From: Granulicella sp.
GTDB taxonomy: Bacteria; Acidobacteriota; Terriglobia; Terriglobales; Acidobacteriaceae
DNA length: 64,000 nt
Assembly: GCA_025357875.1 (NCBI GenBank)
Contig: JANYLK010000211.1
Location: forward strand, 19,017 to 83,016
Direction: 5' to 3'
Shown here piece by piece: positions 8,059-18,205 of this stretch; within the stretch, counting starts at the first letter, position 1; each line of letters opens with the position of its first letter. Both the position numbers and the translations under genes were made by a program. The notes below the pieces were generated by a model. That model saw only the letters and a program-made list of their open reading frames with translations, had not been told where the DNA came from and made no database searches.

Positions 8059-9060
8059 TCAGACTGTAACCACAATTTTTCCAACCTGAGCGTTCGATTC
8101 CATGTATCGATGCGCCTCAACAATTTCAGCTAACGGAAACGTTGTATCGATCTTCGGCTTGAAGTCCCCCGCGGCTAGATGCTCGAAGACATACTGCTTC
8201 GCCTTGGCAAATGCTGCTGGATCCATTACAACCTCGAAAAGGGTATATCCCTTGACCGTGAGGTGTTTAGTCAACGCTGCGAATAATGGAAATGGCGTCG
8301 CATCGTTCGCCAACGCACCATACTCGAAAATAATTCCACTTTGAGCCGCTGCTCCAGCAAGCAATTCCAAACCCTTTCCGCCCACGGAATCGAACGCGAT
8401 GCGTGTTCCCTTGCCAGATGTAATCTCCATCACGCGCGCCACCAGGTCTTCTTCTTCGGTTGCGATCACATAATCCGCGCCTAGCGCCAGCAACTCCGCC
8501 TTCTTCTTCATAGTCCGGGTCGTAGCAATGCTAACCGCGCCTTCGGCCTTGGCAATCTGAATTGCCGCAAGCCCTACACTGCTGCTTGCCGCGGTGATCA
8601 ATACGAAGTCACCCTTTGCAACGTGGCCCTGCTGAATTAGCGCTCCATACGCGGTCAAATACTGCATCCAGATGCTGGTTCCTTCCTCGGGCGTCAGCCG
8701 CGCCGGGTACTCCGCCAGCGCGTGTGCCGGCACAATCGCAACCTCGCCGTACACGCCGTAAACATCTGCCGCAAACGCCGGAACCGTGCTCACTGTTTCG
8801 CCCATCCAGCTTGCGTCCACACCTTGGCCGACCGCCTCGACAACTCCCGAAGCCTCGTACCCAAGCTTGGATGGAAGCTTTGGAGTGACCAGGTATCGCC
8901 CCATCCGAAACATGACTTCAGCGCGATTCAGCCCAATCGCCTTCACTCGCAGCCGCACCTCTCCCTCACCCGGTTCTGGCACGGGAAGTTCTTCTATCTT
9001 CAACACGTCCGCTGCGCCTGTCTCATGGAAGCGCACAATTTTCACCAACTGATCTGCCAT
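8059..9060 (-). CDS. Zinc-independent MDR-family NADPH:quinone oxidoreductase-like protein
   Basis: Medium-chain dehydrogenase/reductase of 333 residues. It has an N-terminal GroES-like domain (PVPEPGEGEVRLRVKAIGLNRAE, then GYEASGVVEAVG) and a Rossmann domain with the loop ITAASSSVGLAAIQIAKAEGA. The catalytic and structural zinc cysteines of classical alcohol dehydrogenases are absent, which fits the quinone reductase/enoyl reductase branch. An AAGGAG site eight bases before the ATG supports the start. Substrate cannot be told from sequence. It stands alone between nei and lhr, all on the minus strand. Confidence 0.85.
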   Translation of the reverse strand: MADQLVKIVRFHETGAADVLKIEELPVPEPGEGEVRLRVKAIGLNRAEVMFRMGRYLVTPKLPSKLGYEASGVVEAVGQGVDASWMGETVSTVPAFAADVYGVYGEVAIVPAHALAEYPARLTPEEGTSIWMQYLTAYGALIQQGHVAKGDFVLITAASSSVGLAAIQIAKAEGAVSIATTRTMKKKAELLALGADYVIATEEEDLVARVMEITSGKGTRIAFDSVGGKGLELLAGAAAQSGIIFEYGALANDATPFPLFAALTKHLTVKGYTLFEVVMDPAAFAKAKQYVFEHLAAGDFKPKIDTTFPLAEIVEAHRYMESNAQVGKIVVTV

Positions 9061-9193
9061 TTGACTTACTCCTTTTCGTACAAACCTTCTGATGCGCAGC
9101 AGTCCGCGAAGACTCGCACCAGAACAAGATCACGTGCTTAAGAGATCTCGGCATGCTCTGGATACATGCGAGAAATTCGAAAGCGAAAGTTTC

Positions 9194-12100
9194 CTAACTA
9201 CCAATTCCCACTCGCGGCAAAATTCGCCGTACATTGAACCCCATTGCTCCCGCTACAAAGCCAGCGTCAAGCAGCGCCCGCGCCATCTCGCTATCCGCCG
9301 CCGCGATTCCGTTCACCGTCGCGATCAGCATCCCCGCACGCCCCGCCGCATCGTCCTCGCGAGCGCCGCGTATCTGTCCCGCGAAAAACACCGCCAGCGC
9401 CCGCGCGACGTTCCCGCGTCCAGGTTCCTCTTCCGGCAGAAATACCTGCACATTCGGATTTCCGCGCCGCAGATACGCCACCAATGCTCCATCGCACAGC
9501 ACCACTCTCGCTCCAACGCTGCGGGTAAGGGAACTGGCCGCATCGCCGCCCGCAGGCCACCGCAGCAGCGCTCCATACGGATTAGCCGGATCCGTCGCCG
9601 CGAGCATCAGCATCTCGCATCGTTCGCCATCGCGCTCGGCTCGCAAGCTCCGCAGCAAATCTACCGCCGCAGGCATCGCAAACTGCGTCGCTCCAAGATC
9701 CGCCGCAAAGTATCCGCGCCGCACGCGCCCACTCTCCTCCAGCGCTTTCAGCACGTCATACACTACGGAAAATCCGCCGACAAGACCTTCCGCATGCGCA
9801 GTCTCTCGAAACACCACGCCATACCGCGTCAGCAACTGCTGTGCGATCGCATGGCTCCATGCGGTGGCATTTCGTCCTTCCTCAAACGCAGCAGCATTCA
9901 GTGACCAGCGTCCCTGTGCCGTCGGCGGAGTCGTTCGTCGCGACCGGAATCCCGCTCCCTGCCCATGCCCTCGCAATGGTTTCCGCGAGCTGCGCTCAGG
10001 TCGCGCACAATATGCCCGCAATGCATGGAACGAATCGTTCGTCAGCTTTCCCTGCCACACCAGGTTCCAAACTGCATCCAGCGTCTCTCCCGGGTACCCG
10101 CCGCCAACGCCATCGTGCACCTGCTGGAAGAACGAAGCCCCATGTGCCTTCAGATATTCAACAATCGCAGCCTCCTTGTCCTCTACCTCCGCCTTACCTG
10201 GTTGTTGGGACTTTGCGCCAGGCGCCGCCTGCACAGGCCACAACATTTGCAGCTTCTCCGTTAGATACAGTCCCACCCGCCCATCCCGTTCCCCAATCGA
10301 ATCAAGGCCAACCCAAGTCACTTCACCCGCCGCAATCAAAGTATCCAGGTCTGCCGAACGATACCCGCTCAACCGTGCAGGCAGAATCTCCGTCTCCAGA
10401 ACCGAAGCCGGCAGCGGCGCACCCTGTAAATTTTCAATCACATCCAGCAGCGCATCCAGCCCACGTCGCGGTTGCACCACGCCTTGCCAGCGGGTAAGGA
10501 GACGCGCCAACACACGCTGTTCCACCGGCTCAACTTCTTTACGTAACCGCGCCAGTGACTTTCTGCGAATCGTCCGCAGCACTTCAACTTCACACCACTC
10601 GCGATGCACGCCGCCTGGCCGGAAGCCGCCCTCCACGACCCGGCCCATTCCCACCAGCCGCTCCAGCGTCGTCTCCACGCCTGCCACGGGAAGTCCGAAC
10701 CGCCGCGCCACTTCTCCCGTCGTGAACGGCCCATGCGTCCGCGCGTATCGCCGTACCAGGTCCAGCCCAGCTTCGGGCACCGTCACAAGGAATGCGGACG
10801 GCAATCCCGGCGGCAGCGGCACACCCAGCGCGTCCCGATATCTCCCCGCATCTTCTACCGCGATCAAGCGCCGCTCACCAGCGATCGAAACTTCCATCAA
10901 CCGCCGAGCTCGAACAAGTTTCGCTAGAAATTCACTGACATCCTCCACGGAAGCCCGCTTCTGTAACTCATTGCGGGACAAATCTCCAAGCCGCAGAAGA
11001 AGATCATGCACTCCATCCAGATTGCGCGCCTTGTATCCATCCATGAGCCCCTGCAACTGCTCCTCGGTCTCCTCAATCGCGCCAAGATCCAGCAGCTCGC
11101 GCAGGTCCGCATCGCCCATCAGCTCCCGCAATTGGTCTTGATCGATCGATAGCGCCTGCGCGCGCCGCTCGGCCAGTGGAGCGTCGCCATCGTAAATGTA
11201 GTTCGCCACATAGCTAAAAAGTAGTGCCGCCGCAAACGGCGAAGGAGTCCGTGAATCCACCGTATGCACACGCAACGATCTGCTCCCAACGCCGCGCAGA
11301 ATCTCCATCAGCGCAGGCATGTCGAAAACATCGCGCAAGCACTCGCGATACGCCTCAAGCAAGATAGGAAAGGACGCATACCGTGAAGCAACCGCCAGTA
11401 AGTCATACGCCCGCTTCCTCTGCTGCCACAACGGAGTTCTCCCATCCGCGCGCCTACGCGGCAGCAATAGCGCCCGCGATGCACTTTCGCGGAACTTCGC
11501 CGCAAACAGCGCAGTCGAACCCAACTGCCGCATTACAAGTTCCGCCGCCTCTGCCGGCTCCATCAACAGCGTCTCCACATCGGGCGGAGCGTCCGCCTCA
11601 GGAAACCGCAGCACGAAGCCATCTTCACTCCACATCGTCTCCACATCCGCGCCGCCATTTGCGCGGATCTTAGCGGTCGCCGCCATCGCCCAGGGCGCGT
11701 GAATCCTGCTGCCAAACGGAGTCAGCACGCAAACACGCCAATCTCCTAACTCGTCACGGACTCGTTCAATTACGATGTTCCGATCGTCCGGAACAATTGT
11801 GGTTGCAAGCTCCTGATCGGCGAGATAGCGCATCAGGTTCTCCGCGGCAGAAGCCTCAAGGTCGTGATCCTTCACCAGCCTAGTCACCGCAACCGATCTC
11901 GGCACCTCGCGCAACTCGCGCATCAGCGCACCAATCCTGCGCCCGAATTCCATCGGTCTTCCCGCACGATCACCATGCCAGAACGGCATCTTTCCCGGAT
12001 CGCCCGGCGCAGGCGAAACCAGAACACGATCATGCGTTATCTCTTCCACGCGCCAAGTCGAAGCACCAAGAATAAAAGTGTCGCCCGTCCTCTGCTCGAA

Positions 12101-14038
12101 CACCATCTCCTCGTCCAGTTCACCCACACGAACCGGTTTGCCCGAAGCAGTTCCCGCAAGAAACACACCATAGAGCCCACGGTCGGGAATAGTCCCACCG
12201 TTCAGAATCGCAATCCGCTTCACACCTTGTCTCGGCGTTAACCAGTTGCGTGTCCTGTCCCATGTCACGCGCGGCCGCAGCTCGGCAAACTCATCAGACG
12301 GATAGCGTCCCGCCAGCATATCCAGCACGCCATCGAACACCGCACTACTCAGCGCAGCGAACGGAGCCGAGCCGCGCACCAGTGCGAACAGCGCCCCGTA
12401 GCTAATCCCGGGGCTCGCCTCCTCATCTGACTTCGCCTTCGATCGCCGATCTCCTTCGATCGGATTCAGCGGCGGATGCGCAATCACCGCCACGATCTGC
12501 TGTGCCAACACGTCCAGTGGATTGCGCAAAAATCGCGTCGACTCCACATGACCCTCATGCATCGCGCTCGTCACCGCAGCGCACGCCACAAGGTCCGCGC
12601 GGTACTTCGGGAAGATAATTCCATGCGAAGGCGCGCCCACCTGGTGTCCCGCGCGCCCGATTCTTTGCATCCCACTGGCGACACTCGGAGGCGCTTCAAT
12701 CTGAATCACCAGGTCGATCGCACCCATATCAATGCCTAACTCCAGTGAGCTCGTGGCGACTAGCGCCTTGATCTTCCCAGCCTTCAGCAGCTCCTCGATC
12801 TCCACACGCTGCGCCGCCGCAAGCGATCCGTGATGCGCGCGTGCGATCGGCTCGCCGGCAAGATCGTTCAACGCACCCGCCAATCGCTCCGCCACCCGCC
12901 GCGCATTGACAAAGATCAGCGTCGACGTCCGCCCACGGATAATCTCAAGCAGTCGCGGATGAATGCTCTGCCATATAGAGGTCCGCTTAGGCCCCTGCGA
13001 AGCCGGTCCACTGGGCTGCTCCTCAATCTGTCCAAGCCGCGCCATATCCTCAACCGGCACTTCTACCTTCAACTCCAACGTCTTCCTCGCCCCCGCATTC
13101 ACAATCGTCACAGGCCGGAAGTGAGTAGCGGCAACACCTGCTGCACCTTCGTTCGCGTCCTCCTCCGACTGCGCCAGTGCGGCGATAGGATCAGCCCCGC
13201 TGCTGCCCACCGTCGTACTCTCCGACGAATCAGAACCGTTAGGTGGCGACAATTCTGCGGCTTCGGCACCGCCGAGAAACCGGGCAACTTCCTCCAACGG
13301 CCTCTGGGTCGCCGACAGCCCGATGCGCTGCAAACGGCGTCCTCCACTCGCTTGCACCAGCGCCTCAAGCCGCTCCAGCGACAGAGCCAGGTGCGCACCG
13401 CGCTTGCTGGGAACAAGCGCATGAATCTCATCTACGATTACCGTCTCGACCGTGCGCAATGCCTCGCCAGCCTCACTCGTCAGCATCAAGTAGAGTGACT
13501 CCGGAGTCGTGATCAGAATGTCTCCAGGATGCCGCCTGAATCGTGCCCGATCGCGTGCGGGAGTATCGCCTGAACGCATGCTGATCTCCGGCATTCGTAC
13601 TGCGACGCCTGCCTCTCGCGCGATGTTGGCGATGCCCACCAGAGGAGATCGCAGATTACGCTCGACATCCGCCGCCAGCGCCTTTAAAGGAGAGAGGTAC
13701 ACCACCTTGCATCCCTGACTCTGTTGGCCCGTGTTGCTTTGGAGCATGATCTTATCGAGACACCACAGAAAAGCTGCAAGCGTCTTTCCGGTGCCTGTGG
13801 GCGCAAGGATTAGAGTCGACTCGCCACGCGCAATCGCAGGCCAGCCTTCACGCTGAGGCGCGGTTGGACCGTCGAACACGGCGTTAAACCACGCCGCGGT
13901 AATCGGATGAAACAGGGACAGTGCTGCCTCAGCGCTTGCCGTGGCCGCACTGCTCGCCAACTCTTCCTCGCCCCTTACGTCCAAATTGCGCTTGCTGGGG
14001 GTTTGATGTTTCTTCGATTTGGATGAGGTCGTCGGCAT
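9194..14038 (-). CDS. lhr: Lhr-type large ATP-dependent helicase
   Basis: Superfamily 2 helicase of about 1,614 residues, the long Lhr form (RecA-like core plus large C-terminal extension) that acts in DNA repair. Motif I is LAPTGTGKTLAAF, motif II VDEIHAL, motif III LSATQRP, and motif VI QRIGRAGHQVG. The long winged-helix and Lhr-specific region follow, and a probable DUF4062-free C-terminal half is complete to a stop at 9194. I prefer the ATG at 14038 (MPTTSSKSKKHQ); the frame can be extended to a TTG at 14089 without a better ribosome-binding site. A plus-strand frame of 635 codons opposite this gene is an artefact of GC-rich coding. The short gap to the cheR pseudogene suggests read-through from the chemotaxis operon. 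Confidence 0.92.
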   Translation of the reverse strand: MPTTSSKSKKHQTPSKRNLDVRGEEELASSAATASAEAALSLFHPITAAWFNAVFDGPTAPQREGWPAIARGESTLILAPTGTGKTLAAFLWCLDKIMLQSNTGQQSQGCKVVYLSPLKALAADVERNLRSPLVGIANIAREAGVAVRMPEISMRSGDTPARDRARFRRHPGDILITTPESLYLMLTSEAGEALRTVETVIVDEIHALVPSKRGAHLALSLERLEALVQASGGRRLQRIGLSATQRPLEEVARFLGGAEAAELSPPNGSDSSESTTVGSSGADPIAALAQSEEDANEGAAGVAATHFRPVTIVNAGARKTLELKVEVPVEDMARLGQIEEQPSGPASQGPKRTSIWQSIHPRLLEIIRGRTSTLIFVNARRVAERLAGALNDLAGEPIARAHHGSLAAAQRVEIEELLKAGKIKALVATSSLELGIDMGAIDLVIQIEAPPSVASGMQRIGRAGHQVGAPSHGIIFPKYRADLVACAAVTSAMHEGHVESTRFLRNPLDVLAQQIVAVIAHPPLNPIEGDRRSKAKSDEEASPGISYGALFALVRGSAPFAALSSAVFDGVLDMLAGRYPSDEFAELRPRVTWDRTRNWLTPRQGVKRIAILNGGTIPDRGLYGVFLAGTASGKPVRVGELDEEMVFEQRTGDTFILGASTWRVEEITHDRVLVSPAPGDPGKMPFWHGDRAGRPMEFGRRIGALMRELREVPRSVAVTRLVKDHDLEASAAENLMRYLADQELATTIVPDDRNIVIERVRDELGDWRVCVLTPFGSRIHAPWAMAATAKIRANGGADVETMWSEDGFVLRFPEADAPPDVETLLMEPAEAAELVMRQLGSTALFAAKFRESASRALLLPRRRADGRTPLWQQRKRAYDLLAVASRYASFPILLEAYRECLRDVFDMPALMEILRGVGSRSLRVHTVDSRTPSPFAAALLFSYVANYIYDGDAPLAERRAQALSIDQDQLRELMGDADLRELLDLGAIEETEEQLQGLMDGYKARNLDGVHDLLLRLGDLSRNELQKRASVEDVSEFLAKLVRARRLMEVSIAGERRLIAVEDAGRYRDALGVPLPPGLPSAFLVTVPEAGLDLVRRYARTHGPFTTGEVARRFGLPVAGVETTLERLVGMGRVVEGGFRPGGVHREWCEVEVLRTIRRKSLARLRKEVEPVEQRVLARLLTRWQGVVQPRRGLDALLDVIENLQGAPLPASVLETEILPARLSGYRSADLDTLIAAGEVTWVGLDSIGERDGRVGLYLTEKLQMLWPVQAAPGAKSQQPGKAEVEDKEAAIVEYLKAHGASFFQQVHDGVGGGYPGETLDAVWNLVWQGKLTNDSFHALRAYCARPERSSRKPLRGHGQGAGFRSRRTTPPTAQGRWSLNAAAFEEGRNATAWSHAIAQQLLTRYGVVFRETAHAEGLVGGFSVVYDVLKALEESGRVRRGYFAADLGATQFAMPAAVDLLRSLRAERDGERCEMLMLAATDPANPYGALLRWPAGGDAASSLTRSVGARVVLCDGALVAYLRRGNPNVQVFLPEEEPGRGNVARALAVFFAGQIRGAREDDAAGRAGMLIATVNGIAAADSEMARALLDAGFVAGAMGFNVRRILPRVGIGS

Positions 14039-14098
14039 CGCTCCATTGCTATCACAGCAAATATCCGCCGCGACAATCGTTGGATGCAAGCCAGACCC

Positions 14099-14941
14099 TT
14101 ATCTGCTCCGAGATTCCGGCTTTGCAATCGGCCGGTAAAAGTAGCATTGCTTTGTAAATTCCGCGTGAAATAGCGTGGTCGAGTCCTCTGCCTGCTCCGA
14201 CGCTCCCAGCATCACATATCCACGTTCAGAGGTATGCTGATGCACTCCGCGGAATACCGATTTCCGGTCCTGCGGAGTGAAGTAGAGCAGTACATTCCGC
14301 AGCAGAACCAAGTCGAATGTAGGCAGTGCAGGCAGCGTCGCGCACAGGTTGGCATACCGAAACTCGCACATCGACTTGAGCTTCGGCGCGATCTCCCACT
14401 CCTCGCCGTCGCGCGTCAAGTATTTCACCAGCATGCGGGCCGGAAGGCCACGATTCACCTCAAGACGCCGGTACGATCCGCGCCGTGCACACCCAATTGC
14501 CGGTCGGGAAATATCAGTCCCAACGATCTTCACATCCCAGCTTTCCAGGGTCAGAAAATGCTCACACAGCAGCATAGCGATGCTGTACGCCTCCTGCCCG
14601 GTCGAGGCAGCAGCACTCCAGATCCTCAGCTTTCGTTCCGCCGAGTTGGATTTGATTAGTTGAGGAACAACCGTCTCTCGCAACGCATCGAACAGGCAGT
14701 GGTCGCGAAAAAAACTGGTCTCGTTGATCGTCATTGCCTCCGCCACCGCGCAGTGCAGGTGAGGCTACTGATCGTGACGCAGAATGTTCACAAACTCCGC
14801 AAGATTGGAAGCGCCCACATTCCGCACCATCGGTTTCAACTTCGAGTCGAATAGCCCGTTGCGCGATGGATCAATCAAGTTGGCTGACTGAGCGTGTACC
14901 AGTTAACGAAGGTAATCGTAGTCGGAATCAGAATAGTCCAT
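14099..14941 (-). pseudogene. cheR: cheR, chemotaxis protein methyltransferase, interrupted by two in-frame stop codons
   Basis: CheR methylates glutamates of chemoreceptors using S-adenosylmethionine. The catalytic domain is complete (VAEAMTINETSFFRDH, IWSAAASTGQEAYSIAM, VGTDIS, LLRNVLLYF). Its N-terminal domain is also present in the same frame: an ATG at 14941 with a GAGGTG site five bases before it, then DYLR, a TAA at 14903-14905, LVHAQSANLIDPSRNGLFDS, LKPMVRNVGASNLAEFVNIL, RHDQ, a TAG at 14765-14767, then PHLHCAVAEAMTINET. Homology thus continues smoothly across both stops, so these are point mutations, not a wrong start. A GTG at 14746 could make a protein lacking the N-terminal domain, but without its own clear binding site. 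I treat it as a pseudogene. Confidence 0.85.
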
Positions 14942-14993
14942 CGATCACCTCACTTCCCGATTCGCAAAATATTGCTGGCTCGAAGGCCCGCCA

Positions 14994-15362
14994 TTACGCC
15001 GCGTGTCCAAGCATTATTAACTTCTCGCGAAGGCCCTCTAGAGTAAAGGGCTTTATCAGAAACTCGTCCGCACCATACTCCAGTGCACGGCATATGAACG
15101 AATTGTCCGCCTCCGAGGTCACCATCATCACTTTCATCGAAGGATGCAGTCCAGCATCGCGCAGCGTCTTCACGCACTCCAACCCACTCATGTGCGGCAT
15201 GTTAACATCCAAAAACATAAAGTCGAACGCATCCGCGCTCTCAAGCAATCTCAACGCTTCACGCCCGTCCGTGGCCTCTTCACAACTCAGCCCTATACGT
15301 TGCAAAAGTTGGCGCATGTGCTGGCGAATGAAACGTGAATCGTCGACGATCAATGCTCTCAT
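14994..15362 (-). CDS. cheY: CheY-like chemotaxis response regulator (single receiver domain)
   Basis: Single receiver domain of 122 residues that would carry the phosphoryl signal from CheA. The acidic pair is in ALIVDDSRF, the phospho-acceptor aspartate in FMFLDVNMP, the conserved Thr/Ser in MVTSEAD and the Lys in FLIKPF. The start at 15362 forms an ATGA overlap with the cheW stop, which indicates translational coupling; an in-frame extension to 15479 runs through cheW and is not used. Intact, although the upstream cheA and downstream cheR are broken. Without phosphorylation by CheA its role is doubtful unless another kinase serves it. Confidence 0.9.
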   Translation of the reverse strand: MRALIVDDSRFIRQHMRQLLQRIGLSCEEATDGREALRLLESADAFDFMFLDVNMPHMSGLECVKTLRDAGLHPSMKVMMVTSEADNSFICRALEYGADEFLIKPFTLEGLREKLIMLGHAA

Positions 15363-15874
15363 CTCTGCTTTCCACTTCGGTCCCGTGCCGCTGCCCCAAA
15401 CAACCCGTTCTCTGCCAGGCGCGATGGCCGCAGCCGCTGAGAATTCAGACGTACCATCAAACCCAGTTCGGTCCTGCATATGCCGTCAAACAAAGCCAGG
15501 CTCCGCGCATCCAGCGCGCTGGGATTCGGCTCCACCCCGCTCCTCGCCATGACGATCACTCCTCCCACTCCATCGACTACCAGCCCAAACCGTTCCTCAT
15601 TGATGTCATCGTCAAGAACAATCACACAGCTTGCAGCCGCGCATCGCTGCAACCCCAGCAGCACGCGCAAATTGACCGTGGTCAGCACGTCTCCGCGGTA
15701 TGGCATGATTCCGTCGATGTACTCCGGAGCAAGCGGCACGAGACGTATCTTAGTCGCTCCCAGCACCTCCCGAATCTGAGTCGTCTCAAGCCCAAATAAT
15801 GCAGCGCCGGCTCGGAGAGAGCACATCAGCAGCGTATCGACCGGGTCCACTCCAGTAGCGTCCAGGCTGCTCAC
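15359..15874 (-). CDS. cheW: CheW-like chemotaxis coupling protein
   Basis: CheW-domain scaffold linking receptors to CheA. The conserved core is visible: ALFGLETTQIREVLG, LAPEYIDGIMPYRGDVLTTVNLR and the GLVVDGVGGVI strand. I start it at the GTG at 15874, which overlaps the cheA stop (GTGA), rather than at 15937, which lies inside cheA. The C-terminus carries an arginine-rich tail of about 40 residues beyond the usual domain. Intact frame, translationally coupled to both neighbours. Confidence 0.88.
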   Translation of the reverse strand: MSSLDATGVDPVDTLLMCSLRAGAALFGLETTQIREVLGATKIRLVPLAPEYIDGIMPYRGDVLTTVNLRVLLGLQRCAAASCVIVLDDDINEERFGLVVDGVGGVIVMARSGVEPNPSALDARSLALFDGICRTELGLMVRLNSQRLRPSRLAENGLFGAAARDRSGKQR

Positions 15875-18097
15875 GCAACCTCCTGCAGCGGCACTACAGC
15901 TTCGCCGAACCGCAGTCCAAACTTTCGATTCACGCACGTCGCCCGACCCTTAACCAGCACTAGTTCCGCTTCGCTCCATGTCGCTTTTCGAGCTAGCGGT
16001 GTACCTGCCGATACGTCGAGTACACGCCGCACCACCAGGCCAACACGTTTCGCCGAACGCTCTTCATTCCGCAAACAGATCAGCACTGTAACCATTGCGA
16101 CCTGCGCCGCTTCCATCTCCAGCAATACTCCGTCCTCGTCCTCAAGCGGAAGCAACTCGCCTCCGTATTGCAGGACGGCATTTCCGTCCACGTACTCGAC
16201 CTCGCTCATAGGCACGAGTTCAATCCTCTCCACGGTCGACAAAGGCATGGCCATTTGCTCGCTATGACTGGTCTCCGCCGTCCCGTGGCTTTTCGTCTCG
16301 TAAATCACCATAGAGTCTTTCAACTCGATCCGCCTCTCGCTGGCCTGCGCTGGTAGCTCAAAGCTTTCGCCTATCATCGCGTCGGCTTCGGGCACGGGCC
16401 GCACTCCTGCGCGCGCTCCAATTGCGGCTGTATCCAGAATCAGCGCAAGTGATCCATTTCCAAGCAATGTCGACCCCGAAAATATGCCAATCTCGCGCAG
16501 CGCAGTCGACAGCGGCTTTACGAAGATCTCTTCGGGCGTCTTCAAATCGTCCACCACAAGCCCGAACCGGCGTCCTCCAGCCTCGATGCCTGCAATATAT
16601 AATCCTCGCTTCTTTGCGCTTTCGCTTTGCTTCAGGGCAAGCAGGCGGTCCAGCCAAACCAGCGGCAGCAACCCCTCGCGCAGCCTGTAAAGTTCTGCGG
16701 TGCCAATCCGCTCTATCGCCGTTTCGGCGTCGCGGCCGGGCACATACACAAGCTCGCTCAAACAAGCCTGTGGCAAGGCAAAACTCTGCCCCCCACTCCC
16801 CACCACGAGTGCTGGTACGATCGCCAGCGTCAGCGGAACCCGCATCCGCAGCGTTGTCCCCAGTCCCACCCCCGACTCCACCTCAACGCTACCGCCAACC
16901 CGCTGCACATTGGCGCGCACCACATCCATTCCTACACCCCGCCCGGACACGCTGGTCACCTGCTTCGCAGTCAAAAATCCCGGCACAAAGATCAACTGCA
17001 ATGCCTCACGCTGGGTCATCGATGCTGCATGCTCCGCAGTCACCAGTCCACGTTCAATGGCCGTTGCCATCACCCGCTCGGTCGAGATTCCGGCCCCATC
17101 GTCGATCACCTCGATCACCTCGATCACCACCGAGCCGCTGCGCTGGAAAGCCCGCAGACGCACTACGCCTTCGGCAGCCTTGCCCGCCTTTATCCGCACC
17201 TCCGGCGGCTCGATCCCATGATCGACTGCGTTGCGCACAGCATGCGTTAAAGGGTCGCGGACCGCCTCGATGAGGCTTTTGTCCAGTCCCGTATCCTGTC
17301 CTTCAAATTCGATTCGCACCTTCCGCCCGCAAGTCTCGCCGAGGTCCCGAACCATCTTCGGAAATTTTCCAAATAGATGCCCCACAGGCTGCATCCTCAC
17401 CTGCATCACGGATTCACGAAGGTCTGAAGTGACACTGCTCAGCCTGCGAGCAAGTTCGAGAACATTATCCGTGCCTTGGGAACACTGCAGAATCTGGTTG
17501 CGCGTTAGCACAAGCTCGCCCACCAGGTTCATCATCCGGTTCAATACTTCGACGTCGATGCGCAGAGTTTTGCTCTGACTCGACAAAGCTGTCCCAGCAA
17601 AATCCATTGGGACCGGCCGATCTCTCCGCCCGACCTGATCCTCGGCTCCACCTTGTCTGTAGGTGACCATTGCTGGAGTTGTGGACTCTCCCTCTCCCAT
17701 CTTCAATCGGGTCAACAATCCAATCAGCCGGGTGTAATCCAATCAGCCGGGTGTCGTCATCCGTCCACCGATCCCCTTCGATGCCAGTGCACTCTATCAA
17801 GCGAAGAATCGTTCTAAGTCCATCCACCAGTGCCAGTAGCCCGCTGATCAGCCCGGATGTGACCGTGACCTTCCTATCGCGCAAGGCCGCCAGCAGTCCC
17901 TCGCCCGTGTGCGCCAGCATCCCCAGACGCCTAAATCCCAAAAATCCGGTTGTCCCCTTGATGGTATGCACCGCGCGGAATATCTCCGCCACCAACTCCC
18001 CATCCTCTGGACGCTTCTCCAACTCGGTCAGGCACAGCCCCATCCGTTCCAGCCCGTCGTTGCTCTCCGCAAGGAACTCCTTCGTCAGGTCATCCAC
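15871..18097 (-). pseudogene. cheA: cheA, chemotaxis histidine kinase, frameshifted by a 19-bp tandem duplication
   Basis: CheA autophosphorylates on an Hpt-domain histidine and feeds CheY. The first frame (start GTG at 18097) encodes the Hpt domain with the phospho-site VHTIKGTTGFLG. A second frame from about 17742 encodes the dimerisation helix (MNLVGELVLTRNQIL), the N box (AVRNAVDHGIEPP), the G boxes (DDGAGI, GRGVGMDVV) and the CheW-like tail. Bases 17717-17735 and 17736-17754 are identical 19-mers; removing one copy joins DDDTRLIGL directly to LTRLKMGEG in one frame. A 9-bp unit is also repeated three times at 17102-17128, adding residues next to the G1 box (VIEVIEVIDDGAG). As it stands the kinase cannot be made in one piece except by frameshifting or reversion. 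Confidence 0.88.
17717..17754. repeat. Perfect 19-bp tandem duplication disrupting cheA
   Basis: Two adjacent identical copies of AATCCAATCAGCCGGGTGT. Nineteen is not a multiple of three, so one copy too many shifts the cheA frame. The unit lies between the Hpt domain and the rest of the kinase. Confidence 0.97.
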
Positions 18098-18205
18098 CTC
18101 TCCCTTATCGGTCCACTACGGCCAAACATTAACAGCATGAACATAGGTCTATCGATTGCCCATTTATTGCAGAAAGTTGCTTTGGTGCGAACTGGCAGGG
18201 GATGA

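Noticed and set aside
9234..11141. A 635-codon open frame on the plus strand opposite lhr, and similar long frames opposite prfB (5326-6609) and the Gfo/Idh genes (51999-53060)
   Set aside because: These are antisense to strongly conserved coding sequences and have low-complexity, Arg/Pro/Ser-rich translations. They come from GC-rich codon use, not from genes.
14994..15479. A longer CheY with a 39-residue N-terminal extension
   Set aside because: The extension lies within cheW in another frame; the ATG at 15362 overlaps the cheW stop and gives a normal receiver domain.
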